DNA of 64,000 bases from GCA-2731375 sp964631725 (GTDB taxonomy: Bacteria; Pseudomonadota; Alphaproteobacteria; GCA-2731375): positions 1 through 64,000 of the forward strand of contig CAZVYX010000025.1 of the NCBI GenBank assembly GCA_964631725.1. The letters run 5' to 3'. Position 1 is the stretch's first letter, and every line of letters starts with the position of its first letter. Below the pieces are notes generated by a model, which did not search any database, was not told where the DNA came from, and saw only the letters and a program-made list of their open reading frames with translations. The position numbers were made by a program, and so were the translations under genes. Of this stretch, positions 16,649 through 26,367 are shown piece by piece.

Positions 16649-17426
16649 CCGGCCGCTCGAACTCGGGCGCCGCACGCTGGCGGCGGTAGCCGGATGCACT
16701 TTGTTTGCACTGCTGCTGCGCTATGTGGTGGGGCCGGGGCTGCCCCCGCAATGGCGTAGCGCCGGCAGTCCGGAGCTTTATCTCACCGGTGTCATGGGCG
16801 CCTTGCTGATCTTGGTGCCGCTGGCATTTTCGATTGCCAAGCGGGGCGGCAGGGCCACCGCGCCAAGGCTTTGGTTTATTGCGCACGTGCTGGCCGGCTC
16901 CCTCGGTGCCGTGCTGGTGTCGCTGCATGCGGCGGCGAATTGGGACCGGCCGCCGGCGCTGCTTGTCATCCTTCTGTTTTTCCTGGTTCTGCAGGGCTTC
17001 TGGGCCCGCACCACGGTAGGAGACAGACTGGCGGTAATCATGGGATCGCGCACGGAAGCCTTTGCGAATTCGGGGCCAGCGGGCGCCGCATCACTTCAGG
17101 GCGTCCTTGAAGATAAGCGGAAACTGCTGAGCCAGTTGGACGGCGGCGCCGACGAGGCCACCTTTTCACCGACCCTGGGGCATTGGCTGGCCCATCCTGT
17201 ACACACCTTGGCCTATGTTCGCCTAACCGAAACCGAGGCAGGGTTGATCCGCGCCCGGCAGACCATCGACCCGGTACTGTCCCGCTGGCGGCGGCTGCAC
17301 ATGCTGGCCGCATGGCTGCTCGTCGCCGGTCTGATCGTTCACATCATCACCGTAACGTTCTTCGCCGGCTATGTCGCCGACGGCGGGGAGATTACCTGGT
17401 GGCATCTTACGGCATGGGGCAAATGA
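16635..17426 (+). CDS. b-type-cytochrome-like membrane subunit partnering the Fe-S/Mo fusion
   Basis: This 263-residue membrane protein has about five predicted helices (roughly residues 13-33, 48-68, 82-102, 107-125 and 215-240). Histidines sit within or at the ends of helices: WFIAHVLAGSLGAVLVSLH, HPVHTL and RLHMLAAWLLVAGLIVHIIT. This pattern suits a bis-His heme b membrane anchor of a complex iron-sulfur molybdoenzyme. It begins inside the end of the FCD gene (ATG 16635) and its stop overlaps the start of the fusion gene as ATGA, so the two products are very likely one complex. No named family was recognised with certainty. Confidence 0.65.
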   Translation: MRPYSRPLELGRRTLAAVAGCTLFALLLRYVVGPGLPPQWRSAGSPELYLTGVMGALLILVPLAFSIAKRGGRATAPRLWFIAHVLAGSLGAVLVSLHAAANWDRPPALLVILLFFLVLQGFWARTTVGDRLAVIMGSRTEAFANSGPAGAASLQGVLEDKRKLLSQLDGGADEATFSPTLGHWLAHPVHTLAYVRLTETEAGLIRARQTIDPVLSRWRRLHMLAAWLLVAGLIVHIITVTFFAGYVADGGEITWWHLTAWGK

Positions 17427-20374
17427 GCGATTCCGTCAGCAACAACGATGGCGGGCGCCTGGCGCTGCTGATCGATCTCGAACGCTGCATCGGCTGCAAG
17501 AGTTGCGAAGCCGCCTGCAAACAGGAGCACGGCCTGGGACCGGCCGAGCGGCGCAACCGCGTGGTTTGGCAACAGGGCAGCGGACCAACGCCGGAACTGA
17601 CGTTCCTGCCCATCATGTGCCAGCACTGCGCCCGGCCCGCCTGCCTGCGGGCCTGCCCGGTCAATCCCAAGGCAATCAGCAAGGCCGCCGATACGGGTGT
17701 GGTGAGCGTGGATGAAGAGCGCTGCACGGGCTGCGGCGAATGTGTCCTGGCCTGCCCCTATGGCGCCATGGGCTTCGACCCCGTGGGCCAGCATGCGGTG
17801 AAATGCGATCTGTGCGAAGAGCGCCGCCGGGAGGGCCGTTCGACCGCCTGCGCCGAAGTTTGCCCCGGCCTGGCAATCCGTCTGGGGGAGAGGGAAACAC
17901 TACGGACCGATAGCCTCCATGCCGGCCGCACGATCAGGGATCATGATCGCTTTCTGCTGGGGCCGGCGATGCTTTATCTTGAACGCACCGGGGATTCAGC
18001 GGAGCAAGATGCCGCCCTGACGGTACCGGAAGTGAGCCGGCCCCGTCCCCGCCCGCAATTGCCGGATATTGGCGAAACCGCCTTTCCCTACGGCCTACCG
18101 CGTCAGGCGCGTGAACCCGACCGTATCGTACCGGGCGGCTGCAATATTTGCTTCAATGCCTGCTCCCTGAACTATCGGCTGCGTAACGGCCGTTTGGTCG
18201 GCATCACCGGCAATGGCGAAGATCCCGTTCTGGGCGGCCGGATTTGCGCCAAATCGCAAATGATGCTGCAGCTCTACAACGATCCGCGCCGCCTGACCCG
18301 ACCGATGAAACGGATCGGCGAACGGGGCGAAGGACGCTTCCAACCGATCAGTTGGGAGCAAGCGCTCGATGAAATCGCCGAACGCTTGAAACAAGTTGCC
18401 GCTGAATGGGGCACTGAGGCGTTGGCGATCCTGTTCGGCACCCGATCCGGCATCATGTCGATCCGGGGATATGCGCTGCTTTTTGCCCAATTGTGGGGCA
18501 CGCCGAATATCGAGGGCACCGAACCCTTGTGTGCGACCGCCAAGACAATCGCCTACGTCCTCACCCAAGGCTCGCCCAGCATCGCCAACAGCTATACCGA
18601 AAACGATATCGGCAGCGCCGGAATGTACCTCTACATCGGCGACAACCAGGGCGAGACCCGTCCGGTCTATTTCGGCATGGTCAATGACTGGCGCATCCGC
18701 AACAACACCCCCATGGTGGTGGTCGACCCGCGCTATAGCGTTACCGCCGCCAAGGCGGACCGTTGGCTGCCGATCCGTTCGGGCACCGACATGGCGCTGG
18801 GCCTGGCGCTGGCGCACCATATTCTGAGCAACGATCTGCATGACCGGGAGTTTTGCGACAATTGGGTCGAGGGCTGGCAACGCTGGCGCGATTTCATATT
18901 CCAGCGCGGCTATACGCCGGACTGGGCCGCGCCGATTACCGATATCCCGGCCGATGAGATCCGCCGTCTGGCCGAGGAAATTGCCGCCGCCGACGGCTGC
19001 ATGATCATCGCCTCCCGCGGGGTCAACCATCATACCAACGCTGTCCAGACCAACCGGGTGCTGATGTATCTCGCCGCTATTACCGGCAACTGGGGCCGGC
19101 GGGGCGGCGGCTATTTCAACATGACGGCCAGCGCCGCGATTGCCGCCCAGGCCCCGCCCGAACGCCGGGCCAAAATTGACAAACCAATGGTGCGGCGCAA
19201 TCCCGTGGCCTGGGTCGAAGCCATGCGCACCGGCAAGCCCTACCCGATCCGGGCCCTGATTGCCGGCACCAATCCGCTGGCCCAGTGGCCGAGCCAGGAC
19301 GTCAGCCGCGAAGCCTTCAAGGCGCTGGATCTGATCGTTCATGTGGATTTGTTCGAGAACGAAACCTCGGCCTTTGCCGATTATGTCCTGCCGGTGGCGA
19401 CCGGCATTGAAAAGGGTGGCATCAGCCGGGCCAACGACGACCGCCGGATTGCCTGGATCGACAAGCTGATCGAGCCGCCGGGCGAGGCCAAATCCGATGC
19501 CTGGATCTGGATCGAGCTGGGCAAACGCCTAGGCTATGGCGATGTTTTAAAAGAGGACTACAAGGATCCCGCCATCTTCTGGGACGAGGTGCTGTCGGAT
19601 ACGGACCAGTTGCGCGGCTGCACATCCCGCCGCATGCGGGCCGCGCCGCATCGCTGGGCCCGCTTTCCCCTGGCCGACGAGCAGGCCGAGGAACAGGAGA
19701 CACTCTATCTGGAGCAGCCGGCCCCTGCCGCACCGAACGAGAAGCGTTTCCCCACGCCCAGCGGCCGGCTGGAGTTCTGGAGCACATCCCTGGAAGACCG
19801 TTTCGCGGCACTGGGTCTCACGGCCCTGCCCGAATTCTATTCGGAGCGCGAGCAGTTAATTGACCTGCCGTATCTGGATTTGCTGCTTGATGATGGCGAA
19901 GCCGGCGTGCTCTCGCCCTTCCATGCCGGGCCGACCGGCGCAGCGCCGGCAAATATAGTGGAACCGGGTATCGATGGACCGGGGGCTGAACTCAGGGCCC
20001 AGGGCTTCGACATGGAGCTGATCACCGGACGGCCGCCGGCACCGCATTTCCACAGTTGGACCCATTATTCCTGGCAGGCCCAGGAAATGTGGCCCGATCT
20101 GTACGCCCAGATTCACCCAACGAAAGCCCAGGCGCTCGGCATTGCGGACGGCGGGCGCATGCGCCTTGAAACATCACATGGCGCCATCGAAGCCCTGGCC
20201 TGGCTGACGCCCGGCATTCGCAAATCCTCGGTCTTCGTGCCCATTGGCTGGGGCGAACGCCAACCCCACAATCCCTGGCGCTCGGTCAATTTTCTGACCG
20301 ACAGCAGCCAGCGCGATCCCATCGCCGATCAAGTCAATCTGAAGACGCTGCTGTGCCGGGTGACGAAGGCGTAA
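17423..20374 (+). CDS. Fusion of four-cluster ferredoxin and molybdopterin oxidoreductase
   Basis: This is a 983-residue single polypeptide. Residues 1-200 form a DmsB/NrfC-like electron-transfer module with four cysteine groups (Cys22, 25, 28 and 32 first; then MCQHCARPACLRACP, CTGCGECVLACP and CDLCEERR...CAEVCP). From about residue 235 a Mo-bisPGD catalytic module follows, with its own [4Fe-4S] site (CNICFNAC ... GGRICAKS) and a candidate Cys molybdenum ligand in GTEPLCATAK. The C-terminal molydopterin-binding domain ends near residue 980. Normally these two parts are separate subunits. No Tat signal is seen, so the enzyme is probably cytoplasmic-facing. The substrate is unknown; a formate, thiosulfate or polysulfide role is not established. 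Confidence 0.85.
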   Translation: MSDSVSNNDGGRLALLIDLERCIGCKSCEAACKQEHGLGPAERRNRVVWQQGSGPTPELTFLPIMCQHCARPACLRACPVNPKAISKAADTGVVSVDEERCTGCGECVLACPYGAMGFDPVGQHAVKCDLCEERRREGRSTACAEVCPGLAIRLGERETLRTDSLHAGRTIRDHDRFLLGPAMLYLERTGDSAEQDAALTVPEVSRPRPRPQLPDIGETAFPYGLPRQAREPDRIVPGGCNICFNACSLNYRLRNGRLVGITGNGEDPVLGGRICAKSQMMLQLYNDPRRLTRPMKRIGERGEGRFQPISWEQALDEIAERLKQVAAEWGTEALAILFGTRSGIMSIRGYALLFAQLWGTPNIEGTEPLCATAKTIAYVLTQGSPSIANSYTENDIGSAGMYLYIGDNQGETRPVYFGMVNDWRIRNNTPMVVVDPRYSVTAAKADRWLPIRSGTDMALGLALAHHILSNDLHDREFCDNWVEGWQRWRDFIFQRGYTPDWAAPITDIPADEIRRLAEEIAAADGCMIIASRGVNHHTNAVQTNRVLMYLAAITGNWGRRGGGYFNMTASAAIAAQAPPERRAKIDKPMVRRNPVAWVEAMRTGKPYPIRALIAGTNPLAQWPSQDVSREAFKALDLIVHVDLFENETSAFADYVLPVATGIEKGGISRANDDRRIAWIDKLIEPPGEAKSDAWIWIELGKRLGYGDVLKEDYKDPAIFWDEVLSDTDQLRGCTSRRMRAAPHRWARFPLADEQAEEQETLYLEQPAPAAPNEKRFPTPSGRLEFWSTSLEDRFAALGLTALPEFYSEREQLIDLPYLDLLLDDGEAGVLSPFHAGPTGAAPANIVEPGIDGPGAELRAQGFDMELITGRPPAPHFHSWTHYSWQAQEMWPDLYAQIHPTKAQALGIADGGRMRLETSHGAIEALAWLTPGIRKSSVFVPIGWGERQPHNPWRSVNFLTDSSQRDPIADQVNLKTLLCRVTKA

Positions 20375-20472
20375 CCCGGGGCAGGATGTGAACGCGCGAC
20401 CTACTAGGTATGAGTCTTGTTGAAAAATCGTTGCATGCCCACGCCCTCACCTGCCAAACGGAAGAGACATCA

Positions 20473-21198
20473 TCAGCGCGCGGAACTGGGCCAGCCGCAT
20501 TTGTAGCCAATCCTGGGCACCGTCAGGATTGCGTCCCGCTGCAATTTCCTGCGTATCCTGCTAACAAGAATATCAACAGCCCGGGTGGAGGCTGGCCCGT
20601 CACCATTGGAAACCGCATCGACCAGATCGTCGCGGCTCAGAACCTTGCCGTCGGCCTGGGCCAGAACCCGCAACAGGCTGAATTCCGCCGGCGTCAGGTC
20701 AATGCTGGATCCATCCTTGTGCAAGACCTCGCGCCGCTCATGGTCGAGCACGAAAGGTCCCAGATTAAACTTGCCAGCACCAGCGATGTCCCAGGCCGTT
20801 GAACGGCCGCGCAGAGCCTTAATCCGCATGGCAATTTCACGGGGATCGACGCCCTTTGTGACATAATCATCGGCGCCGGCCTCAAAGGCAGCCGACACAT
20901 CATCTATGCCCTCCCGTGCCGTCAGCACGAGCAACGGACCAACCGCCCGGGTGCGCAGCTTGCGCACCAAAACAATGCCGTCCTCGTCAGGCAATGTCAG
21001 GTCAACGATCAGGCAGTCGTAGGTGCTTTCTTCGAGTTTTTGAAACATTTCGGCCGCCGTCGGCACCACATCCACATCATAGCCCTGGCTGGCCAGAAAA
21101 GTTGCGAACTGATGGGCGAATTGGGGATCATCCTCGATTAAGAGAACGTTTTCCCGCCCTATTGTCCGGTCGGGCTCCGGCTCTTCTGAGTGGCTCAT
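20473..21198 (-). CDS. OmpR/PhoB-family response regulator (orphan)
   Basis: This 241-residue protein has a receiver domain with the acidic pair in LLIEDDPQ and the phospho-acceptor Asp66 (CLIVDLTLPDEDG), followed by a winged-helix output domain in residues 140-235. The start at 21198 (MSHSEEPEPD) is preferred over a longer reading that begins in low-complexity upstream sequence. No histidine kinase is nearby. The 293-base upstream gap holds a direct repeat (21252-21297) suited to this class of regulator, and the radical SAM gene is transcribed divergently. Confidence 0.88.
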   Translation of the reverse strand: MSHSEEPEPDRTIGRENVLLIEDDPQFAHQFATFLASQGYDVDVVPTAAEMFQKLEESTYDCLIVDLTLPDEDGIVLVRKLRTRAVGPLLVLTAREGIDDVSAAFEAGADDYVTKGVDPREIAMRIKALRGRSTAWDIAGAGKFNLGPFVLDHERREVLHKDGSSIDLTPAEFSLLRVLAQADGKVLSRDDLVDAVSNGDGPASTRAVDILVSRIRRKLQRDAILTVPRIGYKCGWPSSAR

Positions 21199-21251
21199 AG
21201 CGGATGCTCCCGTTATTTGTGGTGCGACTATGCGCAACAACGGAGCAAAAA

Positions 21252-21297
21252 AGGTTTCTCTGATGTGTCCAGGAGCGACGGCAGGTTTCTCCGATGT
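21252..21297. promoter_or_regulatory. Direct repeat in response-regulator/radical SAM divergent region
   Basis: AGGTTTCTCTGATGT (21252-21266) recurs as AGGTTTCTCCGATGT (21283-21297), with one mismatch and a 31-base period (about three helical turns). OmpR-family regulators typically bind direct repeats on one DNA face. The region lies between the orphan response regulator and the radical SAM gene, so it may control one or both. Confidence 0.45.
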
Positions 21298-21491
21298 TTC
21301 TGAGAGGTCCAAAACGGGTACATTCGGCACGGCATAGGTTACGGCGACTCTCCCGACCGCACCTAAAATACGAGCTGCTCTTTTTGCCATCATTAACAAT
21401 AGGGTACGCCAAATATTGTCGTTGCATGATGCTCTCAGTTTACTTATTGTTCATTAAAAAATAGAGACCGAAATTGATTGGGAGAAGGCGC

Positions 21492-22622
21492 ATGGCGAAT
21501 ACCATCATCGGCAAGCCGATACCGACCTCCAAATACTATTTTGACAAGTACCTGAGCCCCAAGAAACGGCAATCCGGGGCCGAGATGAAGCCGACGATTG
21601 TCGATTTCGAATTGACCTCGAAATGCGGTGGCGCCTGTACCTATTGTTATGCCTCCTCGCCCTTTTTTGCCGGCGAAAACATGCCGACGGAGATGGCGCT
21701 AGGCGTGGTCGACGACCTGGTGGAGATGGGCGTGACGCAAGTGCAATGGTGCGGCGGCGACCCGGTGCTGCACAAGGATTGGCAAAAGATCATCGGCTAC
21801 GCCGGCGAACGGGGCATCAATAACAGCGTCTTTGTCGCCGGCATCGTAACCAAACGCTTGGCGGACGCCCTGGCGGCGCTGCCCAATATACATCTGGTTG
21901 GCGTCAATTTCGACACCATCGACCCGGTTGACTTCATGGGCACGCACACCTCCGCCAAGGTGCTGGAGCAGAAATACAAAGCGATCGAATATCTCCGCGC
22001 CGCCGGTTTTCATCCCTCCCGCATCATGCCCTGCCTGACCCTGACCTCCTATTCGGCCCACTCGATCGAGGCCACAATGGATTGGCTGGTCGACGAGATG
22101 GGCGCGGGCTATGTGCCGATGTTCGTCTATCACCCGATAGGTGAAGGCACGGATTCAAAATATGTGCCCTCGCCCGAACAGATCCAACGGGCTTACGAAT
22201 ACCGGGCCAAAAAGCTGGGCGATCATTGGTTGAGCATTGGGCCGACCGAATGCGGCCGGCACTATTGCCGCTCAAAATTCCACGTCACCTACGACGGCCG
22301 CATCCTGCCCTGCGCCGTGCTTTATGATTTCGAGGTCGGCAACGTCAAGGATACACCGTTGCGGGAATTGATCGCCAGCCATGGCAAGAAGCTTTGTTAT
22401 GATTTCGAGGTCAAGGGCGCCTGCGCCAGTTGTGACAACAGCGATGTCTGCTGGGGCTGCCGCGCCAACGCCTACTTCTACAAGGGCGACGTGACGGCGT
22501 CCGACCCCATGTGCTGGCTGAATGATGAAGGCATCACCACCGACAGCGCCTCGGGCCCGCCCTGCCATGGCTCGGCCCAGGCCGCCCGGAAGCATCACGA
22601 GGAGCTTGAGAAACCGCAATAA
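21492..22622 (+). CDS. Radical SAM protein with C-terminal SPASM-like domain
   Basis: This 376-residue enzyme has the radical SAM motif CGGACTYC (CxxxCxxC) near residue 45 and, after residue 260, further cysteines in CGRHYC, ILPC and CASCDNSDVCWGC followed by a final Cys, the pattern of a SPASM auxiliary cluster domain. SPASM proteins modify peptides, proteins or small molecules; no precursor peptide gene was seen beside it. The ATG at 21492 has GGAGAAGG upstream and is preferred to a TTG six codons earlier. It is followed 60 bases later by an acyl-CoA ligase on the same strand. Target unknown. Confidence 0.85.
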   Translation: MANTIIGKPIPTSKYYFDKYLSPKKRQSGAEMKPTIVDFELTSKCGGACTYCYASSPFFAGENMPTEMALGVVDDLVEMGVTQVQWCGGDPVLHKDWQKIIGYAGERGINNSVFVAGIVTKRLADALAALPNIHLVGVNFDTIDPVDFMGTHTSAKVLEQKYKAIEYLRAAGFHPSRIMPCLTLTSYSAHSIEATMDWLVDEMGAGYVPMFVYHPIGEGTDSKYVPSPEQIQRAYEYRAKKLGDHWLSIGPTECGRHYCRSKFHVTYDGRILPCAVLYDFEVGNVKDTPLRELIASHGKKLCYDFEVKGACASCDNSDVCWGCRANAYFYKGDVTASDPMCWLNDEGITTDSASGPPCHGSAQAARKHHEELEKPQ

Positions 22623-22682
22623 CCAGGGGCAAAATGGGGCGGCCGGTCAGCTTAACAGCTGGCCGAACAGGAGGCTAGGTCG

Positions 22683-24233
22683 ATGCGCGAGCTCGAAGAC
22701 GCCCAGGTATTCCTGCCCGATATCTGGGCCAGCCATGCCCTATATGCACCCGACAAGGAGGCGGTGATCTGCGGTGAACAGCGGATCACCTGGGGGCAAC
22801 TGGACCGGGATCTGAACCGGACCGCCAATGCTCTGTTGGCGGAAGGCATCGGTCGCGGCGACAAGGTGGCGGTGCTGATGTCAAATTCCATCGCCGCCCT
22901 GGAGACCATCCTTGGCGTCGTCAAGGCGGGAGCCTGTGTGGTGCCGTTGAGCGGCCTGTTGACGGGGCCGCAATTGGCGGTGCTGATCGACGATGCCGAT
23001 GCCGTCATGCTGATCGCCTCCGACGAGTATCAACCGGTTATCGAGCCCCATCTGGAGAGCCTGAGCCAATTGCGTAAAGACGGCCTGCTGCTGCATGGTG
23101 GTGACGCGGAAGGTTGGCGGCGTTTCGAGCCCTTGCTCACGGCGGCCGCCGATAGCCCGCCGGCGCTCCGCTATCATATGGATGACGCGTTCAACATCAT
23201 TTACTCATCCGGCACCACCGGCCTGCCCAAGGGTATCGTGCAGACCCACCGGCCGCGCCAGCACTGGTCCTATTCCAATTCCATCGAACTTGCATTCGGC
23301 ACCGACAGCCGGGCCCTGGCGACGACACCGGTCTATTCCAACGGCACCTTCCTGATGATCCTGCCGGCCTTGTTCACCGGTTCCACCCTGGTGGTGATGC
23401 CCAGCTTCAGCCCGCGCGGCTTTCTCGAAACCGTCGTGCGGGAGCGCATCAGCCACACCTTCATGGTACCGCCGCAGTTCATCGCCGTGCTGGCGGAACC
23501 GGATCTGGAGAGCTTCGATCTCACCTCGCTTCAGGTCATCCTCTCCGCCGGTTCGCCGCTGCGCCGGGATACCAAGACGGAGGTTATGCAACGGCTGGGA
23601 CCGGGCCTGTTCGAAATGTATGGATTTTCGGAAGGTTTCGCGACAATGATCCGGCCGCATCAGCACGCCGACAAATTCGGCTCCGTCGGAACGCCGGTGC
23701 TGGGTTTCGAGGGACGCATTGTCGATGACGACGGCAATATGCTGCCGCGCGGCGAGATCGGCGAGATTGCCGGCTATGGCGGCGGCCAGATGCGGGGCTA
23801 TCACAAGCGCGGCGAGGAAACGGAAAAGATCATCTGCCGCGACGAGAGGGGCCGCGCCTTCCTGCGCTCAGGCGACATTGGCCGCATGGACGAGGACGGC
23901 TTCCTCTATATTCTCGACCGCAAGAAGGACATGATCATCTCCGGCGGCTTCAATGTTTTTCCCGCCGACATTGAAAGCGTGCTCGGCGAACATGACGATG
24001 TCATGGACGTCACCGTGATCGGTATTCCCGACGACAGATGGGGCGAGACCGCCCTCGCCCTGGTGATCCCGAATGAAGGCGCCATGGCGGATCCGGAAAC
24101 GATCCAGGCCTGGTGCAACGAACGGGTGGCCAAGCATCAACGCCTGGCCAGGGTGGAGTTTCGCGATGAATTTCCCCGCAACGCTCTGGGCAAGGTCATG
24201 AAACGGATGTTGCGCGAGCCTTATTGGGAATGA
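22683..24233 (+). CDS. AMP-forming acyl-CoA ligase (ANL superfamily), second
   Basis: This 516-residue adenylate-forming enzyme has YSSGTTGLPKG, MYGFSEG, LRSGDIGRMDEDGFLYILDRKKDMIISGGFNVFPADIE (quoted in part as SGDIGRMDEDG and DMIISGGFN) and the catalytic Lys in RNALGKVMKR. A strong AGGAGG lies upstream of the ATG. It follows the radical SAM gene, with which it may be co-transcribed, and faces a TetR regulator. It should form an acyl-CoA from an unidentified carboxylate. Confidence 0.9.
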   Translation: MRELEDAQVFLPDIWASHALYAPDKEAVICGEQRITWGQLDRDLNRTANALLAEGIGRGDKVAVLMSNSIAALETILGVVKAGACVVPLSGLLTGPQLAVLIDDADAVMLIASDEYQPVIEPHLESLSQLRKDGLLLHGGDAEGWRRFEPLLTAAADSPPALRYHMDDAFNIIYSSGTTGLPKGIVQTHRPRQHWSYSNSIELAFGTDSRALATTPVYSNGTFLMILPALFTGSTLVVMPSFSPRGFLETVVRERISHTFMVPPQFIAVLAEPDLESFDLTSLQVILSAGSPLRRDTKTEVMQRLGPGLFEMYGFSEGFATMIRPHQHADKFGSVGTPVLGFEGRIVDDDGNMLPRGEIGEIAGYGGGQMRGYHKRGEETEKIICRDERGRAFLRSGDIGRMDEDGFLYILDRKKDMIISGGFNVFPADIESVLGEHDDVMDVTVIGIPDDRWGETALALVIPNEGAMADPETIQAWCNERVAKHQRLARVEFRDEFPRNALGKVMKRMLREPYWE

Positions 24234-24263
24234 ATCGGCTCATTGGCGCCGGCCTCACCCGCT

Positions 24264-24860
24264 TTACCTGACTTTTGTCCCGCCGATGCCGTCGAACAGC
24301 ACGCCGCTGATCCTTTTAGCCATCTCCTCGATCGGCTCGTCCTCCTTGCGATACCATTCATGAGTCCAGAACAGCGCGCTCAGCAGGAACAGCCGCAAAT
24401 GGTCCAGATCCACGGCCGCCTCGATTTCGCCGGCGTCCTGAGCCTCTTGCAGCAGCACACGCCAACAGTCGTTGTATTTTTCCCGCCTGAGCAAATGCCG
24501 CTTGCGGATTTTCTTCGGCGCCAGGTGGTAGTTGATAATGTTCGCCGCCGTGTAGTCGCTGTGCCGGAGCAAGGTCGTCAGATGGGCCTGGATGGCGGTC
24601 CCTATCCGCTCACGGTGACTGCAATCCGCCGCCGATCCCGCAACGGCGCCCTGCACCGCATCATGAATACGGTCGATGCCGATGTTCAGGACTTCTTCAA
24701 GCAATTGTTCCTTTGAATCGAAGTAGTAGTAGATCGCCGGCGCCCGGACCTTAACGATGTCGGCGATATCTTTAAGCGTCGTCGAGTCATAGCCCTTGCG
24801 CCGGAACATCCTGGCGGAGGCGTCAAGAATTCGCCGTCTGGTGTCATCGGATTTTTTCAT
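24264..24860 (-). CDS. TetR-family transcriptional regulator
   Basis: This 198-residue protein has an N-terminal helix-turn-helix (about residues 8-55) with the TetR pattern RILDASARMFRRKGYDSTTLKDIADIVKVRAPAIYYYF, shown here only by its ends RILDASARMF and APAIYYYF, and a variable helical C-terminus for ligand and dimer contacts. It is convergent with the acyl-CoA ligase. Many TetR proteins in such settings respond to acyl-CoAs. A small palindrome AACCGGTT at 24866-24873, immediately upstream of the ATG, could be an autoregulatory site. Confidence 0.88.
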   Translation of the reverse strand: MKKSDDTRRRILDASARMFRRKGYDSTTLKDIADIVKVRAPAIYYYFDSKEQLLEEVLNIGIDRIHDAVQGAVAGSAADCSHRERIGTAIQAHLTTLLRHSDYTAANIINYHLAPKKIRKRHLLRREKYNDCWRVLLQEAQDAGEIEAAVDLDHLRLFLLSALFWTHEWYRKEDEPIEEMAKRISGVLFDGIGGTKVR

Positions 24861-24999
24861 CTGGTAACCGGTTGGCTTGCGGGCAGCCCTGGGGGCGACA
24901 GACTTCTTTTAGAACCAAAGAGGTTCAGCTGTCGATGCCGGGTTCAATCAAGATCGCCAGAACCGGGTTTCGGGGAGCTGGCCGAACGGGAATTTAGTC

Positions 25000-26175
25000 T
25001 CACGACGAGGCCTCGACATTGCCGCGATCCTGCATCCGGGCCAAGGTTTCGATCGTGCCCTCGACCAAATCCTCCATAATCCTCGCGGCTGGCCGCACTT
25101 CGCGGATCATGCCCGCTCCCTGACCCGCCGGATTACTGTGTATGTCGTAGCGCCCAGCCGCCTCGGCGGCCGCATTGACATCGTCCATCAGGATTTTCTG
25201 GTAGGGCACCGGCAGCGTGGCAAGCCCCGCATCGTCCCAGGCGTCGATGACCAGGTTCTTGAAACTCCGCATGGTTTTGCCGGTATAGGTGTGACGCACC
25301 TCGAAATCCTGCGAGCGGCCATCGACTATCTGCTGCTTGTTGTCGGCGTGGATGGCGCACTCCTCGGAGGCCAGGAAGGCGGTGCCGACCCATACTCCTA
25401 CCGCGCCCAAGGCAAAGGCGGCGGCGATACCACGGCCATCGCCAATACCGCCGGCGGCAAGCACCGGCATCGGCGCCACCGCGTCAACCACCTGTGGAAT
25501 GAGCGGAAAATTGGCGATCTTGCCGGTATGGCCGCCCGCCTCGTGGCCTTGGGAGACGATGATGTCGACGCCGGCTTCCTTTTGCCGGACGGCATTGCGC
25601 GGTGATCCCGCTAGCCCGATGACCTGCATGCCCCGCGCCTTTGCCAACGGCACCACCCAGGCCGGATCGCCAAGACCGGCCGCGAAGAGCTGGACGTCCT
25701 CTTCCATGATGACATCGACCTGTAGCTGGATCATATTGCGGTTTGAGTTGCCGGGCGTACTGCCACCCGGGCCCGAGGTATCGGCAACGACGAACTCGTC
25801 CTCGACGGGAGCGGGATCAAGCCCGTGCTTGGTCAGCAAACCCTCGACAAAGGCGACCTGTTCGGGAAATTGTGCGCGCAGTTTTTGGCGTACCGCCGTA
25901 CGTGTCAGCCCGGCATCCTGCGCCACCTTGCCCGGTAGTATGAGATCGACCCCGATCGGCCGGTCGGTAAGTTTCCGCGTGTCGCGGATTTGCGTGCGCA
26001 ACTCCTCCGGCGGCAGTCCTGAACCGCCCACGATGCCAAGCCCACCCGCTTCCGAGACGGCGGCGACAAGGGCCGGCGGCGTCGCCTTGCCGCGCGCTCC
26101 CATTCCCGCCAAAAGGATGGGATATTCGATGCCGAGTTGCTCGCAAATCGCTGTCTTTAATACCGGCCGCGCCAT
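25000..26175 (-). CDS. Nitronate monooxygenase-like FMN enzyme
   Basis: This 391-residue TIM-barrel flavoprotein of the 2-nitropropane dioxygenase/nitronate monooxygenase family shows the LLAGMGARG N-terminal strand, the SQGHEAGGHTG active-site segment and the FMN-phosphate region AAGGIGDGRGIAAAFALGA followed by GTAFLASEE. Related enzymes include enoyl reductases and propionate-3-nitronate detoxifying enzymes, so the exact activity is open. It is transcribed away from the first corrinoid operon across a 325-base gap and upstream of the TetR gene (140-base gap). Confidence 0.85.
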   Translation of the reverse strand: MARPVLKTAICEQLGIEYPILLAGMGARGKATPPALVAAVSEAGGLGIVGGSGLPPEELRTQIRDTRKLTDRPIGVDLILPGKVAQDAGLTRTAVRQKLRAQFPEQVAFVEGLLTKHGLDPAPVEDEFVVADTSGPGGSTPGNSNRNMIQLQVDVIMEEDVQLFAAGLGDPAWVVPLAKARGMQVIGLAGSPRNAVRQKEAGVDIIVSQGHEAGGHTGKIANFPLIPQVVDAVAPMPVLAAGGIGDGRGIAAAFALGAVGVWVGTAFLASEECAIHADNKQQIVDGRSQDFEVRHTYTGKTMRSFKNLVIDAWDDAGLATLPVPYQKILMDDVNAAAEAAGRYDIHSNPAGQGAGMIREVRPAARIMEDLVEGTIETLARMQDRGNVEASS

Positions 26176-26367
26176 GATTGTGCTCCCAACAGACGTTTCC
26201 CAGGTCGTTTATGAATTTAACATAATCGTAGCCGATCCTCGCTGCATGGCAATAGCGGGCATTGAAGCCGCGGCAACTGAAGTGACACGCATATTCCACC
26301 GTTGGCCTTCACGGATTTTCCGGCGGAAGCAGGCGAGCAGGTGCACTGATCGAATGCCGTCCATTTA

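Noticed and set aside
17423..20374. Naming the molybdopterin fusion a formate dehydrogenase
   Set aside because: The active-site ligand motif of formate dehydrogenases is not recognisable; the Cys in GTEPLCATAK fits several other family members. Substrate left open.
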